DNA of 21,258 nt, from the NCBI RefSeq assembly GCF_045862745.1, contig NZ_BQXN01000032.1, positions 1 through 21,258 of the forward strand, in the 5' to 3' direction. The notes under the pieces were generated by a model. The model saw only the letters and a program-made list of their open reading frames with translations, searched no databases and was not told the origin of the DNA. Of this stretch, positions 14,437 through 21,258 are shown one piece after another. Each line of letters starts with the position of its first letter. Within the stretch, counting starts at the first letter, position 1. Source of the DNA: Furfurilactobacillus entadae (GTDB lineage: Bacteria; Bacillota; Bacilli; Lactobacillales; Lactobacillaceae). The translations under genes and the position numbers were made by a program.

Positions 14437-14453
14437 GTGGGCTTTAGGGCGAA
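14426..14453 (+). repeat. 28-bp intergenic element, copy D
   Basis: GCTCTTTTTTTGTGGG followed by CTTTAGGGCGAA; closest to copies C and E. It precedes the gene for the large membrane coiled-coil protein by about 60 nt. Confidence 0.55.
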
Positions 14454-14511
14454 AATTGTGAAGTCCCTAAGATGAAATCGTTAATAACTTTACGACGAAG
14501 GAGTGAGGGGC

Positions 14512-16797
14512 TTGAAGACATTTTTCCAAAAAAAATCCACCATTACAGATGAACTATTTTTACGATTTGATTTAGGTCAGTATAAAGACGACGAAACAAT
14601 CAAAACGTTAATGAACGAGGTTGACGAGCAAGAACAAGCGGCCGGTGAACCAGGGTTATTGAAGACCTTGCCGGATCTGACCTTTAAGCAAGCCAATTTA
14701 TTGTGCCAGCGAATCTTTGAAGACTTGGTGTTGAAAAGCGCAACTGACCCAGAGTTTGCCAGCCTACAGATTGTTGATCAAACACCCAGGATGAATGGGA
14801 AAGGTAAATTGGTGACTAAAGCCCCGAGCACAGAGGCTGAATTACGGTTAGCACCATTTTCACTTGGATTAGACTATCAAAATCTAACCAAGAGTTTGTT
14901 TGAAGGCTTGTTTAATAACCCAGAATACGCTGACGCCACGTATGAAGAAAAATTAGATTACTGTCAGCATATTGCCCGGGTATTTGAGGCGTCCACCGGG
15001 CTTGATGATGCCTACATTGCTCAGTTACCGACTGCTAAGGAGGCCGCGGCAGGTGTGGTGCGCTTAAATGTGCCCGCCCTAACCACCACTGATCTAGACA
15101 AATCGACGGAAACGCCGATGGCGCCCACAGTCCCGACAAGTCCGGTGGTCATAGATCCAGAAGGGGCTGAGCTAGCGCTTCCACCAGAGAGTCAAACGCC
15201 TTCAATGGCAGAAGGAACTCCCGTGGAGGCAGCAATGCCTGATGAGTCGCCGGTGTACCCAAGTTCAAGCGAGTCGGCAAGCGCTGTCTCAGCGACCGCA
15301 TCAGTGGAAGAGCAAACGTTGACCGTGCCGCCTTCTGTGGAAAATCAATTGATTGCTGGTGTCGTCAGTGACGCTGCCTTTCCGCGATTTAAAGTTGATC
15401 CGGCTGCGCATTTAGCACCGGAGGCTGATGGGTATGTCGCCGCAGAAATGAACCAAGTCCGTGTTCAGCTCAATGAGTTGTTGGCCAAACGAGAACAACA
15501 ATTTAACGAACGCAATCGTGTCGCAGTAGCGCGGGCAGCCAATCAACAAGCTGACATTGTGGCCCAAAATGTTGCCAGTTTCCAAGCAGATCATGATCAA
15601 CGGCCAAACATTAAAGCAACAGTGATGGCCAAAGTTAATCCACAGTTGGCAACGGCACTGGCTGATCAAACGACCCAACTAGCCACCGCCAGAGATCAAG
15701 ATTTAGCTGCCGAAAAAGCACGACATGAGGCCCGTAATGAGGAAATTAGAATTACGTTTGATCAAAAACTCAGCGAAGCGCAAACAAAGTTAACAGACCA
15801 TTTTCGTACCGTTGCCAATGATGATGTGAATCAACAATGGGCCGACCAAACCACGGCATTAAATGATCAAACGGCGACTGAACAGCGTAATCAAGTGCGG
15901 AGCGGACAGGTTTCACTCCGTGAATATGCCCAACAATTACAGGACGCGGCGGTCCAAGCTGGCCAAGATTTTTACGAGCAATGCATGATGATTGTGACTG
16001 GCAGCCAAGCCCAGTTTGCCAAACAGCACCATGCCGCGGTCATGGCACAATCAGCCTTAACCAAAGAACAAAACGCGGCTAATGACTATCACCAAGAACA
16101 TACCGCCCGGACTCAGGCAGAGCAAGAAGCCAATGCATTAAGGCAACAAGTCAGTATGCTCAGCACCGAAACTGGTCAATTGAAAGGACAGTTGCTGGAT
16201 CAACGGCAAGAAGCCACCACGAGTGCGACTAAAAGTGAAGTGAACATCGCGGACGCGTTAGCTATTGCCAAGGAATTCGGGTACAGCAAGCCTGAACCTG
16301 TAGTTGCCGATAAGGATAAAGAAACTGCTAAGCGTCATAAACCGTGGTTGGCATTCGCCGCTATGGTCCTGGTGACCGCAGGCTTGGGCACCGGTTGGTG
16401 GACGTCTTATGCTCAGCAAGCAAAAGCCAACGATGATTTGCAAGCTAATGTAAATCAATTATCCGGGTCAGTGACGAAACTACACCAACAACGTCAGGCA
16501 GATCTTGAAGCACTTGTAGAGGCCCAACAACGTTCTAAGCAACAGACTACCAAAAGCACTACGGTGAAAGATCAAACGTTTGAAGCGTTAGATCGTGACG
16601 TTGCTAACGGTTCGACCGCAGTTTATCAAGACAAGTTTAATGGTGCTGATTTAAAGACGGAAGCACGGACGCTGGCTGTGGGTAAGCTGTATTTAGACCA
16701 AGGCGATCTTGCCAGTGCCAAAATGGTTGCTAATAGCAATCAAGGACACAACACGAAATTATTAACGCAAATTGTGAATTATGCAGGGAGTAAATAA
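14512..16797 (+). CDS. Large membrane-anchored coiled-coil protein, unknown family
   Basis: I place the start at the TTG at 14512, 8 nt after AAGGAG (14498-14503), because the GTG at 14503 overlaps the ribosome site; this gives 761 aa. Residues 1-180 look globular and helical (LPDLTFKQANLLCQRIFEDL; LDYCQHIARVFEAS). Residues ~190-280 are a Pro/Ser/Glu-rich linker. Residues ~305-560 are a long Gln/Ala-rich coiled coil (KREQQFNERNRVAVARAANQ and similar). One TM helix (~612-634) follows the basic stretch AKRHK, predicting the N-terminal 600 residues inside and ~125 residues outside. The outer part has a second short coiled region and a TPR-like helix pair (GKLYLDQGDLASAKMVANS). I recognise no family; EssB-like T7SS organisation was considered without support. 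Placed between the pilin-like and sortase genes, it is probably a structural part of the envelope apparatus. Confidence 0.8.
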   Translation: MKTFFQKKSTITDELFLRFDLGQYKDDETIKTLMNEVDEQEQAAGEPGLLKTLPDLTFKQANLLCQRIFEDLVLKSATDPEFASLQIVDQTPRMNGKGKLVTKAPSTEAELRLAPFSLGLDYQNLTKSLFEGLFNNPEYADATYEEKLDYCQHIARVFEASTGLDDAYIAQLPTAKEAAAGVVRLNVPALTTTDLDKSTETPMAPTVPTSPVVIDPEGAELALPPESQTPSMAEGTPVEAAMPDESPVYPSSSESASAVSATASVEEQTLTVPPSVENQLIAGVVSDAAFPRFKVDPAAHLAPEADGYVAAEMNQVRVQLNELLAKREQQFNERNRVAVARAANQQADIVAQNVASFQADHDQRPNIKATVMAKVNPQLATALADQTTQLATARDQDLAAEKARHEARNEEIRITFDQKLSEAQTKLTDHFRTVANDDVNQQWADQTTALNDQTATEQRNQVRSGQVSLREYAQQLQDAAVQAGQDFYEQCMMIVTGSQAQFAKQHHAAVMAQSALTKEQNAANDYHQEHTARTQAEQEANALRQQVSMLSTETGQLKGQLLDQRQEATTSATKSEVNIADALAIAKEFGYSKPEPVVADKDKETAKRHKPWLAFAAMVLVTAGLGTGWWTSYAQQAKANDDLQANVNQLSGSVTKLHQQRQADLEALVEAQQRSKQQTTKSTTVKDQTFEALDRDVANGSTAVYQDKFNGADLKTEARTLAVGKLYLDQGDLASAKMVANSNQGHNTKLLTQIVNYAGSK

Positions 16798-16799
16798 GA

Positions 16800-17594
16800 A
16801 TGAGTATTCAACGGAAACAGCAAGTACGAAAGCAGCCGGCCAAGTGGTGGGTGATCGCTTTAGTCATTGGGGTGCTGATTGCTGGTGGAGCGGGAGGTCT
16901 ATTCATGCTCCACCAACACCAGGTTCAGGGCCTGGCTGACCACATCAAGCCAACAGTGCCGGCACAATTATCGCCTAAGACAGTAGCGGCGCAATCAGTA
17001 ACCCCGGCCATGATCAAAGCGGGTGATGTCAATTACCAAAATACCGGGGCTTCAGTACCAGGCGGCTGGCAGCAGGTTCAAAAAGTTCGTCAGACCGCTA
17101 AAGGCACGCTCTTAATGCGGGGGTATATTGCTATTCCTCGCCAAAGTGGCGTTACGAACGCGGTCGTTTCAATGCCAATTTACGAGGGTGTGAGCAATCG
17201 GGTGTTAGCGTACGGTGCCGGGACCTCCAAGGCTAATCAAGTGATGGGCCAAGAAAATTATGGGCTACAAGCCCATTCAATGTATGGATCAGATAGCTGG
17301 TTCTTTAGCCCACTGAAAAACAGCATTAATGTCAATCAGCACCCGAAAGCCTATTTAACTGATGGGATTAACGTCTACACGTATCAACTGGACAAAAAGC
17401 AGGTTCTAAATCGCAGCCATGGGGAAGTGATGAACAACCAACCTGGGGACGCCTCACAAGCCCGGTTGACGTTATCAACTTGCCTAGAAACCTGGAATCA
17501 CCCGTTAGATCCAGTTGATCGGGTGATTGTGAGTGGCCATTTAGTGAATCAAACACCGTTACAACAGTCTGAACACGCAAATCTTTTCAAGTAG
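16800..17594 (+). CDS. Sortase, class A-like, linked to the thioester protein
   Basis: A 264-residue transpeptidase with an N-terminal TM anchor (~17-38) and the sortase triad: His159 in NYGLQAHS (usual form NxxxxGH, here Ala before His), Cys228 in TLSTC (224-228 region) and Arg241 in VDRVIVSGHL, 13 residues after the Cys as in class A enzymes. Sortases cut surface proteins between Thr and Gly of an LPxTG-like signal and attach them to the wall. The next gene, 14 nt downstream, encodes a surface protein with LAGTG instead of LPxTG, so this enzyme is probably its dedicated partner. The ATG lies 2 nt after the previous stop with GGGAG upstream, so it is translated together with the membrane coiled-coil protein. 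The length before the catalytic domain (~90 residues) is ordinary. Confidence 0.9.
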   Translation: MSIQRKQQVRKQPAKWWVIALVIGVLIAGGAGGLFMLHQHQVQGLADHIKPTVPAQLSPKTVAAQSVTPAMIKAGDVNYQNTGASVPGGWQQVQKVRQTAKGTLLMRGYIAIPRQSGVTNAVVSMPIYEGVSNRVLAYGAGTSKANQVMGQENYGLQAHSMYGSDSWFFSPLKNSINVNQHPKAYLTDGINVYTYQLDKKQVLNRSHGEVMNNQPGDASQARLTLSTCLETWNHPLDPVDRVIVSGHLVNQTPLQQSEHANLFK

Positions 17595-17608
17595 AAAGAG
17601 GATTAAAA

Positions 17609-19822
17609 ATGAAGTATTCACGTAAACAATTAAAGAAAATGATGCAACAGGTTAAACACCATTCGAAGACTTTAGGTGCGACCGGTGCAATTGCATTAAG
17701 TTTATCAGGTGTTTTTGCGACACCTTTAATGACGGCTAGTGCCGACATTGACAACAATCGCGCTGGTTTAGGGCAAGAAATTTATGGCGGCGACAACGTC
17801 GGCTACATGTCAATCAATGGTGACGCACAAGGAGAAAACCCGGGGTACTCAGATAAAAATCCTGGAAGTATCGTTACCATTCAGTACGGTGGTTCTGACA
17901 ATATCAGTCCCATGCGCTTCCAAGGGCATTTTGCCTACTGTCTGCAAAATGGCTCAGGTACGCCCATCAATTCCAGTGGGCAAGTAAAGGGTCTGAATGA
18001 AAAGACCAATGTAATCATGCGGTGGGTAATGGCACTAGGGTTCCCTAATGACCCTAGCACGTTAGGTTTTACAGGGGATAACGCGGCCTTGCACGCTTAT
18101 GCCGCCACACAACAAGCCGTCTGGGCCGCTGAAAACGGTAATGACACAGTGATCGATGCCAACCATCAAAACCGTAAATTGGCTGACATGAACGACGCCG
18201 CCGGAGTTAATCACCGTGCTGAGCAACTGTATCAGGACGCGCTTAAACAGTCCAAGAACGGGACCGTCGACGTGGACAGCTTGACGAAAAACACGCAGTC
18301 CGACGAAAAACAGAAGGCTGAGGATCAGTTAAACGCTGAATTACAACAAAAGGTTAACGATTGGAACAATAGTGCCAAGGATCAAGTCAACAAGAAGTTA
18401 GCAGACGATCAGACGGCCAAGAAGAGCACAATGCAGGCGTTTATGAGTAAAACGGCTAGTGATAAATTTGCCACGATCAATGCTTCAGCAGATATTAACA
18501 AAGTGCTGGCTGATGCCAAGAAGCAAGTTGATAAGACAGAATTCGCGGCGAGCGCTGAACTTAGCAGCCCCCAATACTCATATCACGACGAAAAGGCGAA
18601 GCAGCATGTCTTTACGTTTGAGTCTAAGACCAGTCTACCGACGTTCTCACTGGCTGAGGACAAATTAAGTAAGCTGATTCCCGACAAGCAAGTTAAGCTG
18701 GATACGTCAAATGATGGGATTCAGTATCAAGGTACGTTTGCGGTGGCCACCAGTGGTACGTTGAAGGCTGTTGATACAGTAACTAGTGGGTCAACCACCA
18801 AAGACATTAAGGTCAATGCCGTTAAATTCGATAACTTACCTGAAGGAGCAAAAGTTTACCAGGGTGGTCAAGAATTAAAGGCCGTGACTGACGACGCAGC
18901 TAAAGACGCTGGTTGGGACGAAAGCCAGGACAAATCAGCTTCAGCTGACTCAAGTACTGGTAAAGATACTGCCGCAAACGCGTCTGCTGATGCCTCATCT
19001 GCTTCATCAAGTAGCAGTGACACACAAGCGGGTAGTCAAGCTTCAACCAGTGCGACAAGTTCATCTTCCGACGCTTCAAAGGCAAGTTCAGGCAGTTCTG
19101 CGGCTAAGAGTTCTGATCAAAGTGATCAAACAAATGCACAGTCTTCTGATGCCAAAACCGATGGCAAACAGAATGCGAGTGTGTTCTTGATCCAAGATGG
19201 CAAGCAATTCCAAGTTAAGGTGCCTGATGAAACTGAAGCCAATACTGATCGGCTAAGCTATCATATTTTGGGCACGACAGAAATCACCGCAGCTGATTTC
19301 AGCGAACTGGCCACAGTGAACATGAAGGGGAACACGACTGTTTCAGAATCAACGAGTGACACGATCAAAGACAGCAAGGATTACTCATACCAAAAGGGTG
19401 CTTCAGTCGAGTTCACCGGGTCACGGGTGCCTGACGATGGGGCCTTACAAGCGACGGGTGTCCTGACGTTAGCCAGTCAACCACAACAAGCCACAGATAC
19501 TGTTAACGGATCACAGGCGGTTAAGTACTCTGATTCGCAGGCCGTTAATGACCAGTATTCCGCTAAATCACAAGCGGGATCAGCCACGAGCGTTACCGAA
19601 ACCCGGTCAGCCGGGGCTGAAGAACACTACTCATGGGATAAGCAATCTCAAAGTACCAGCCAAGCTAGTCAAGCCAGCCAGGCCAGTCAAGGTAGTGCAG
19701 CAAGCTCCTTAGCAGGTACCGGAGTTAGCGATCAAGGTGTCTTGGCCGCTAGTTTAGGTAGCCTAGGGGTCATTACGGCCGCCAGTGTCGGGGTAGCCTC
19801 TCACGCCAAACGGCGTGACTAA
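17609..19822 (+). CDS. Thioester-domain (TQXA) surface adhesin with LAGTG anchor
   Basis: A 737-aa wall protein. Signal peptide residues 1-46 (basic KQLKKMMQQVKHHSK, hydrophobic core, cleavage after TASA). The N-terminal thioester domain shows both bond-forming residues: Cys111 in FAYCLQNG and Gln168 in TQQAVW (TQxA motif). Known domains of this type make an internal Cys-Gln thioester that can bind host or surface amines covalently. A charged helical stretch (~205-315), a beta-rich region (~330-430), a Ser/Ala/Asp-rich linker (~440-515), a second beta-rich region (~518-640) and a stalk with repeated SQA triplets (~675-695) follow. The end is LAGTG (701-705), a hydrophobic helix and KRRD. LAxTG is the signal of class E sortases, while the neighbouring sortase looks class A-like. 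AGAGG precedes the ATG by 8 nt. A role in mating contact or adhesion is inferred. Confidence 0.9.
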   Translation: MKYSRKQLKKMMQQVKHHSKTLGATGAIALSLSGVFATPLMTASADIDNNRAGLGQEIYGGDNVGYMSINGDAQGENPGYSDKNPGSIVTIQYGGSDNISPMRFQGHFAYCLQNGSGTPINSSGQVKGLNEKTNVIMRWVMALGFPNDPSTLGFTGDNAALHAYAATQQAVWAAENGNDTVIDANHQNRKLADMNDAAGVNHRAEQLYQDALKQSKNGTVDVDSLTKNTQSDEKQKAEDQLNAELQQKVNDWNNSAKDQVNKKLADDQTAKKSTMQAFMSKTASDKFATINASADINKVLADAKKQVDKTEFAASAELSSPQYSYHDEKAKQHVFTFESKTSLPTFSLAEDKLSKLIPDKQVKLDTSNDGIQYQGTFAVATSGTLKAVDTVTSGSTTKDIKVNAVKFDNLPEGAKVYQGGQELKAVTDDAAKDAGWDESQDKSASADSSTGKDTAANASADASSASSSSSDTQAGSQASTSATSSSSDASKASSGSSAAKSSDQSDQTNAQSSDAKTDGKQNASVFLIQDGKQFQVKVPDETEANTDRLSYHILGTTEITAADFSELATVNMKGNTTVSESTSDTIKDSKDYSYQKGASVEFTGSRVPDDGALQATGVLTLASQPQQATDTVNGSQAVKYSDSQAVNDQYSAKSQAGSATSVTETRSAGAEEHYSWDKQSQSTSQASQASQASQGSAASSLAGTGVSDQGVLAASLGSLGVITAASVGVASHAKRRD

Positions 19823-19846
19823 TGACATTGACTAAAGTTACGGAAA

Positions 19847-19883
19847 AGAGCAACGCTCAGATCAATGAGGTTGCTCTTTTTTT
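19847..19883 (+). terminator. Intrinsic terminator after the thioester protein gene
   Basis: AGAGCAAC (19847-19854) pairs with GTTGCTCT (19870-19877), continued inward by CTCA/TGAG after a one-base bulge, with a GATCAA loop and seven Ts. The T-tract opens element copy E. Confidence 0.93.
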
Positions 19884-19900
19884 GTGACGTTTAGGTCAGA
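19873..19900 (+). repeat. 28-bp intergenic element, copy E
   Basis: GCTCTTTTTTTGTGAC followed by GTTTAGGTCAGA, ahead of the regulator pair. Its first 12 nt plus the preceding GTT are identical to copy A at 7754. Confidence 0.55.
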
Positions 19901-19965
19901 CGCCGGGAAGTCATTAAGTTTAAAGCAAATAAAGGCAGTAAATAAAGATAAAGAGGTCCGAAACA

Positions 19966-20328
19966 ATGACGGATATTGAACGAATCAATAGTTACCGAAA
20001 ATATACTAACTACCGAAATCGTTATGGAGAAGCGGTAGCAGCTTTACATGAACATAATGATCTAGCCTTTTTAGAGCTCGTTATTTTACGCGCGATTTCT
20101 TTGGGTGACCGGCAAGCTTTAACGGTGCGCGAGGAATTTAACGTGGTTCCAAGTTCAATTTCCGGTTGGATCAAGCGCTTGTTGGGCAAAGGATTGATTG
20201 AAGATGTTAGTTTCGATTTTGATCGGCGAACCCGGCAATACGGACTCACTGAAACCGGCGAAACACGGTTGAACCAAGCGCTGGACACCTTACAAGCACT
20301 GGATCAAAAGACGCACACCACAGAATAA
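19966..20328 (+). CDS. MarR-like winged-helix regulator, first of a tandem pair
   Basis: A 120-residue DNA-binding protein: an N-terminal helical arm (residues 1-30, Tyr/Arg/Asn-rich), a helix-turn-helix (about 50-78: TVREEFNVVPSSISGWIKRLLGK split across two helices), a wing (DFDRRTRQYGLTETG) and a C-terminal dimerisation helix. The layout fits MarR-type regulators. It is about half identical to the next gene product over ~114 residues, so the pair arose by duplication; the two may form heterodimers. AGAGG gives the ribosome site. It starts a new unit after the terminator of the thioester protein gene and is separated from its paralog by only 20 nt. Control of the adjacent surface apparatus is plausible; no operator was identified. 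Confidence 0.8.
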   Translation: MTDIERINSYRKYTNYRNRYGEAVAALHEHNDLAFLELVILRAISLGDRQALTVREEFNVVPSSISGWIKRLLGKGLIEDVSFDFDRRTRQYGLTETGETRLNQALDTLQALDQKTHTTE

Positions 20329-20348
20329 AAAGGGTGGGGGTAAAAATA

Positions 20349-20699
20349 ATGACAGAAATTGAAAACCTGGGCGTGTATCAAAGGTACGCCAACTATCATT
20401 TGCGAAATGACGACGCCGTTGTGGCCCTGAAAAAGTACAATAAATTATCGTTTTTAGAATTGTTAATTTTACATGCGCTGTCCATAGAAGATTATCGAGT
20501 AGTTACGGTAGCAAAGGAATTTAACGTCTCACAAGCTGCCATTTCTTTTTGGCTGAAACGCTTATTGAACAAGGGCTTAATCACTGATATCAGTGGTGGA
20601 TTTGACCATCGTGTACGTCATTATGGCCTTACTGAAAAGGGCGAAGAGCGGTTTAAGCAAGCTTTGGAGACTTTAGAACTGTTGGATCGCAGGTATTAA
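20349..20699 (+). CDS. MarR-like winged-helix regulator, second of a tandem pair
   Basis: A GTG at 20334 is in frame, but the ATG at 20349 gives MTEIE, matching MTDIE of the paralog upstream, and the G-rich stretch AAAAAGGGTGGGGG serves as ribosome site, so the protein is 116 aa. The helix-turn-helix (VAKEFNVSQAAISFWLKRLLNK), wing (GGFDHRVRHYGLTEKG) and C-terminal helix line up with the first copy without gaps. The differences concentrate in the recognition helix (SQAAISFW against PSSISGW), which suggests that the copies bind different DNA sites. The next gene encodes a two-TM protein 28 nt later, probably in the same operon. Confidence 0.8.
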   Translation: MTEIENLGVYQRYANYHLRNDDAVVALKKYNKLSFLELLILHALSIEDYRVVTVAKEFNVSQAAISFWLKRLLNKGLITDISGGFDHRVRHYGLTEKGEERFKQALETLELLDRRY

Positions 20700-20727
20700 G
20701 ACAGGCAACCAAGAAAGGATAACAAGA

Positions 20728-21102
20728 ATGACAAAAGAGCAACGTTTAATTAAACAATACCAAGCTGTACGGATCGCGAAGATGGGGTTTGCGGTGGTTA
20801 TATTCGCTTGTATCGCCTGGATGGCAACGATCCCAACGCAACTTATTGAATGGGATTTCGAAGGCAAGATGACGCCAAAAATAGTCCGTGAAGCGTCACG
20901 AAGCCTCTTAGCTAATTCTGGTCAAGCTAGTAAGCTTCTACACGGGGCTAGTCACACCTTTTTAAGTAACTTTGTTGTGCTTATGGGAGCAACGTTATTG
21001 TTAGGTTTATTTAGTCTAGTGCAACGGCGTCTTCGAAACAAGATTGGTGAATCGCTTGAAGCGGACTGTTTTCAAGACGTGTTTACCAACGAGAACGGTT
21101 AG
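20728..21102 (+). CDS. Two-TM membrane protein, function unknown
   Basis: A 124-residue protein with TM helices at ~19-36 (MGFAVVIFACIAWMATI) and ~78-97 (FLSNFVVLMGATLLLGLFSL), joined by a ~40-residue loop that should face outside because the N-terminus (KEQRLIKQYQAVRIAK) and the region after TM2 (QRRLRNK) are basic. There are no catalytic motifs and I do not recognise the family. AAAGGA (20714-20719) lies 8 nt before the ATG. It follows two MarR-like regulators, echoing the small two-TM gene next to a MarR-like gene at 5119-5744, though the sequences do not look alike. The TAG stop at 21100-21102 is followed in the same frame by another open stretch to the window edge. Confidence 0.75.
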   Translation: MTKEQRLIKQYQAVRIAKMGFAVVIFACIAWMATIPTQLIEWDFEGKMTPKIVREASRSLLANSGQASKLLHGASHTFLSNFVVLMGATLLLGLFSLVQRRLRNKIGESLEADCFQDVFTNENG

Positions 21103-21111
21103 CATTACACT

Positions 21112-21258
21112 TTGTTGCGTTTAAAGCCAGCTAGTCCTTGGCGTGAGCTTGTATTACCGGATCGCTCACATGATTGGTCACGCGAACGATTTTTAGGTAC
21201 CCCTGGTATGAGTAAGCAAGAGGCAATGGCTTACGATGTTGAGCGGCATCAAGAGATA
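21112..21258 (+). CDS. Start of a further gene, cut by the window edge
   Basis: After the stop of the two-TM gene the same frame stays open to the end of the window (about 49 codons from TTG at 21112; TTG at 21115 and ATG at 21208 are alternatives). The translation includes LKPASPWRELVLPDRSHDW and GMSKQEAMAYDVERHQEI, a plausible soluble protein with normal codon use for this block. The ribosome site is weak (GAACGG), so the start is uncertain. The protein family is not recognised from this fragment. Confidence 0.5.
   Translation, partial: MLRLKPASPWRELVLPDRSHDWSRERFLGTPGMSKQEAMAYDVERHQEI

Noticed and set aside
14512..16797. EssB-like type VII secretion component
   Set aside because: The one-TM layout is superficially similar, but no pseudokinase-like domain, WXG100 gene or EssC-type ATPase is visible.
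19801..19818. TCACGCC/GGCGTGA hairpin as a terminator
   Set aside because: It lies inside the last codons of the thioester protein gene without a T-tract; a much better terminator follows at 19847-19883.
21100..21258. Stop-codon readthrough joining the two-TM gene to the open frame after it
   Set aside because: The frames match, but the two parts differ in character (membrane versus soluble) and there is no recoding signal; adjacent genes in the same frame by chance is simpler.

Overview
The window looks like part of a mobile element, probably a conjugative plasmid or an ICE, from a Lactobacillaceae bacterium. The evidence is a low-GC genome style with strong AGGAGG ribosome sites, a MucBP/LPxTG adhesin, an Mga-type regulator, a lactobacillus-type pyruvate oxidase, and a long set of one-directional genes typical of Gram-positive conjugative backbones. 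Every supported gene lies on the + strand. No rRNA, tRNA, CRISPR array or insertion sequence was seen.

Layout. Positions 3-317 hold the 3' end of a Gln-rich gene, possibly a relaxase tail. Positions 318 to about 7750 are an AT-rich cargo block: an Mga-family activator; a large wall-anchored MucBP adhesin with five 228-bp repeats; a two-TM small protein with a winged-helix regulator; and a pyruvate oxidase. From about 7757 the base composition and codon style change back to those of the left-edge gene. This second block holds a small unknown protein, a Toprim/DUF3991 primase-like protein, a non-coding control region (9632-9973), an XRE regulator, a Doc-like Fic protein with a substituted catalytic His, an OB-fold/SSB-like protein, a stripped-down Hsp100 ATPase with an overlapping coiled-coil partner, a VirB2/TrbC-like pilin candidate, a 761-aa membrane coiled-coil protein, a sortase, and a thioester (TQXA) surface protein ending in LAGTG. 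Two paralogous winged-helix regulators, a two-TM protein and the start of another gene close the window.

How it may work together. The block from about 11.3 to 19.8 kb reads as a cell-envelope apparatus: a pilin-like subunit, a large membrane-anchored cytoplasmic protein, an AAA+ remodelling motor, and a surface protein with a predicted internal thioester beside its likely own sortase. My best inference is a contact or mating-pair module of a conjugation system. The core T4SS ATPases (VirB4/VirD4) and an intact relaxase are not in the window, so this is inferred from context. Units of this block are separated by a recurring 28-bp element that includes the T-tract of intrinsic terminators, which suggests one shared mode of transcriptional control.
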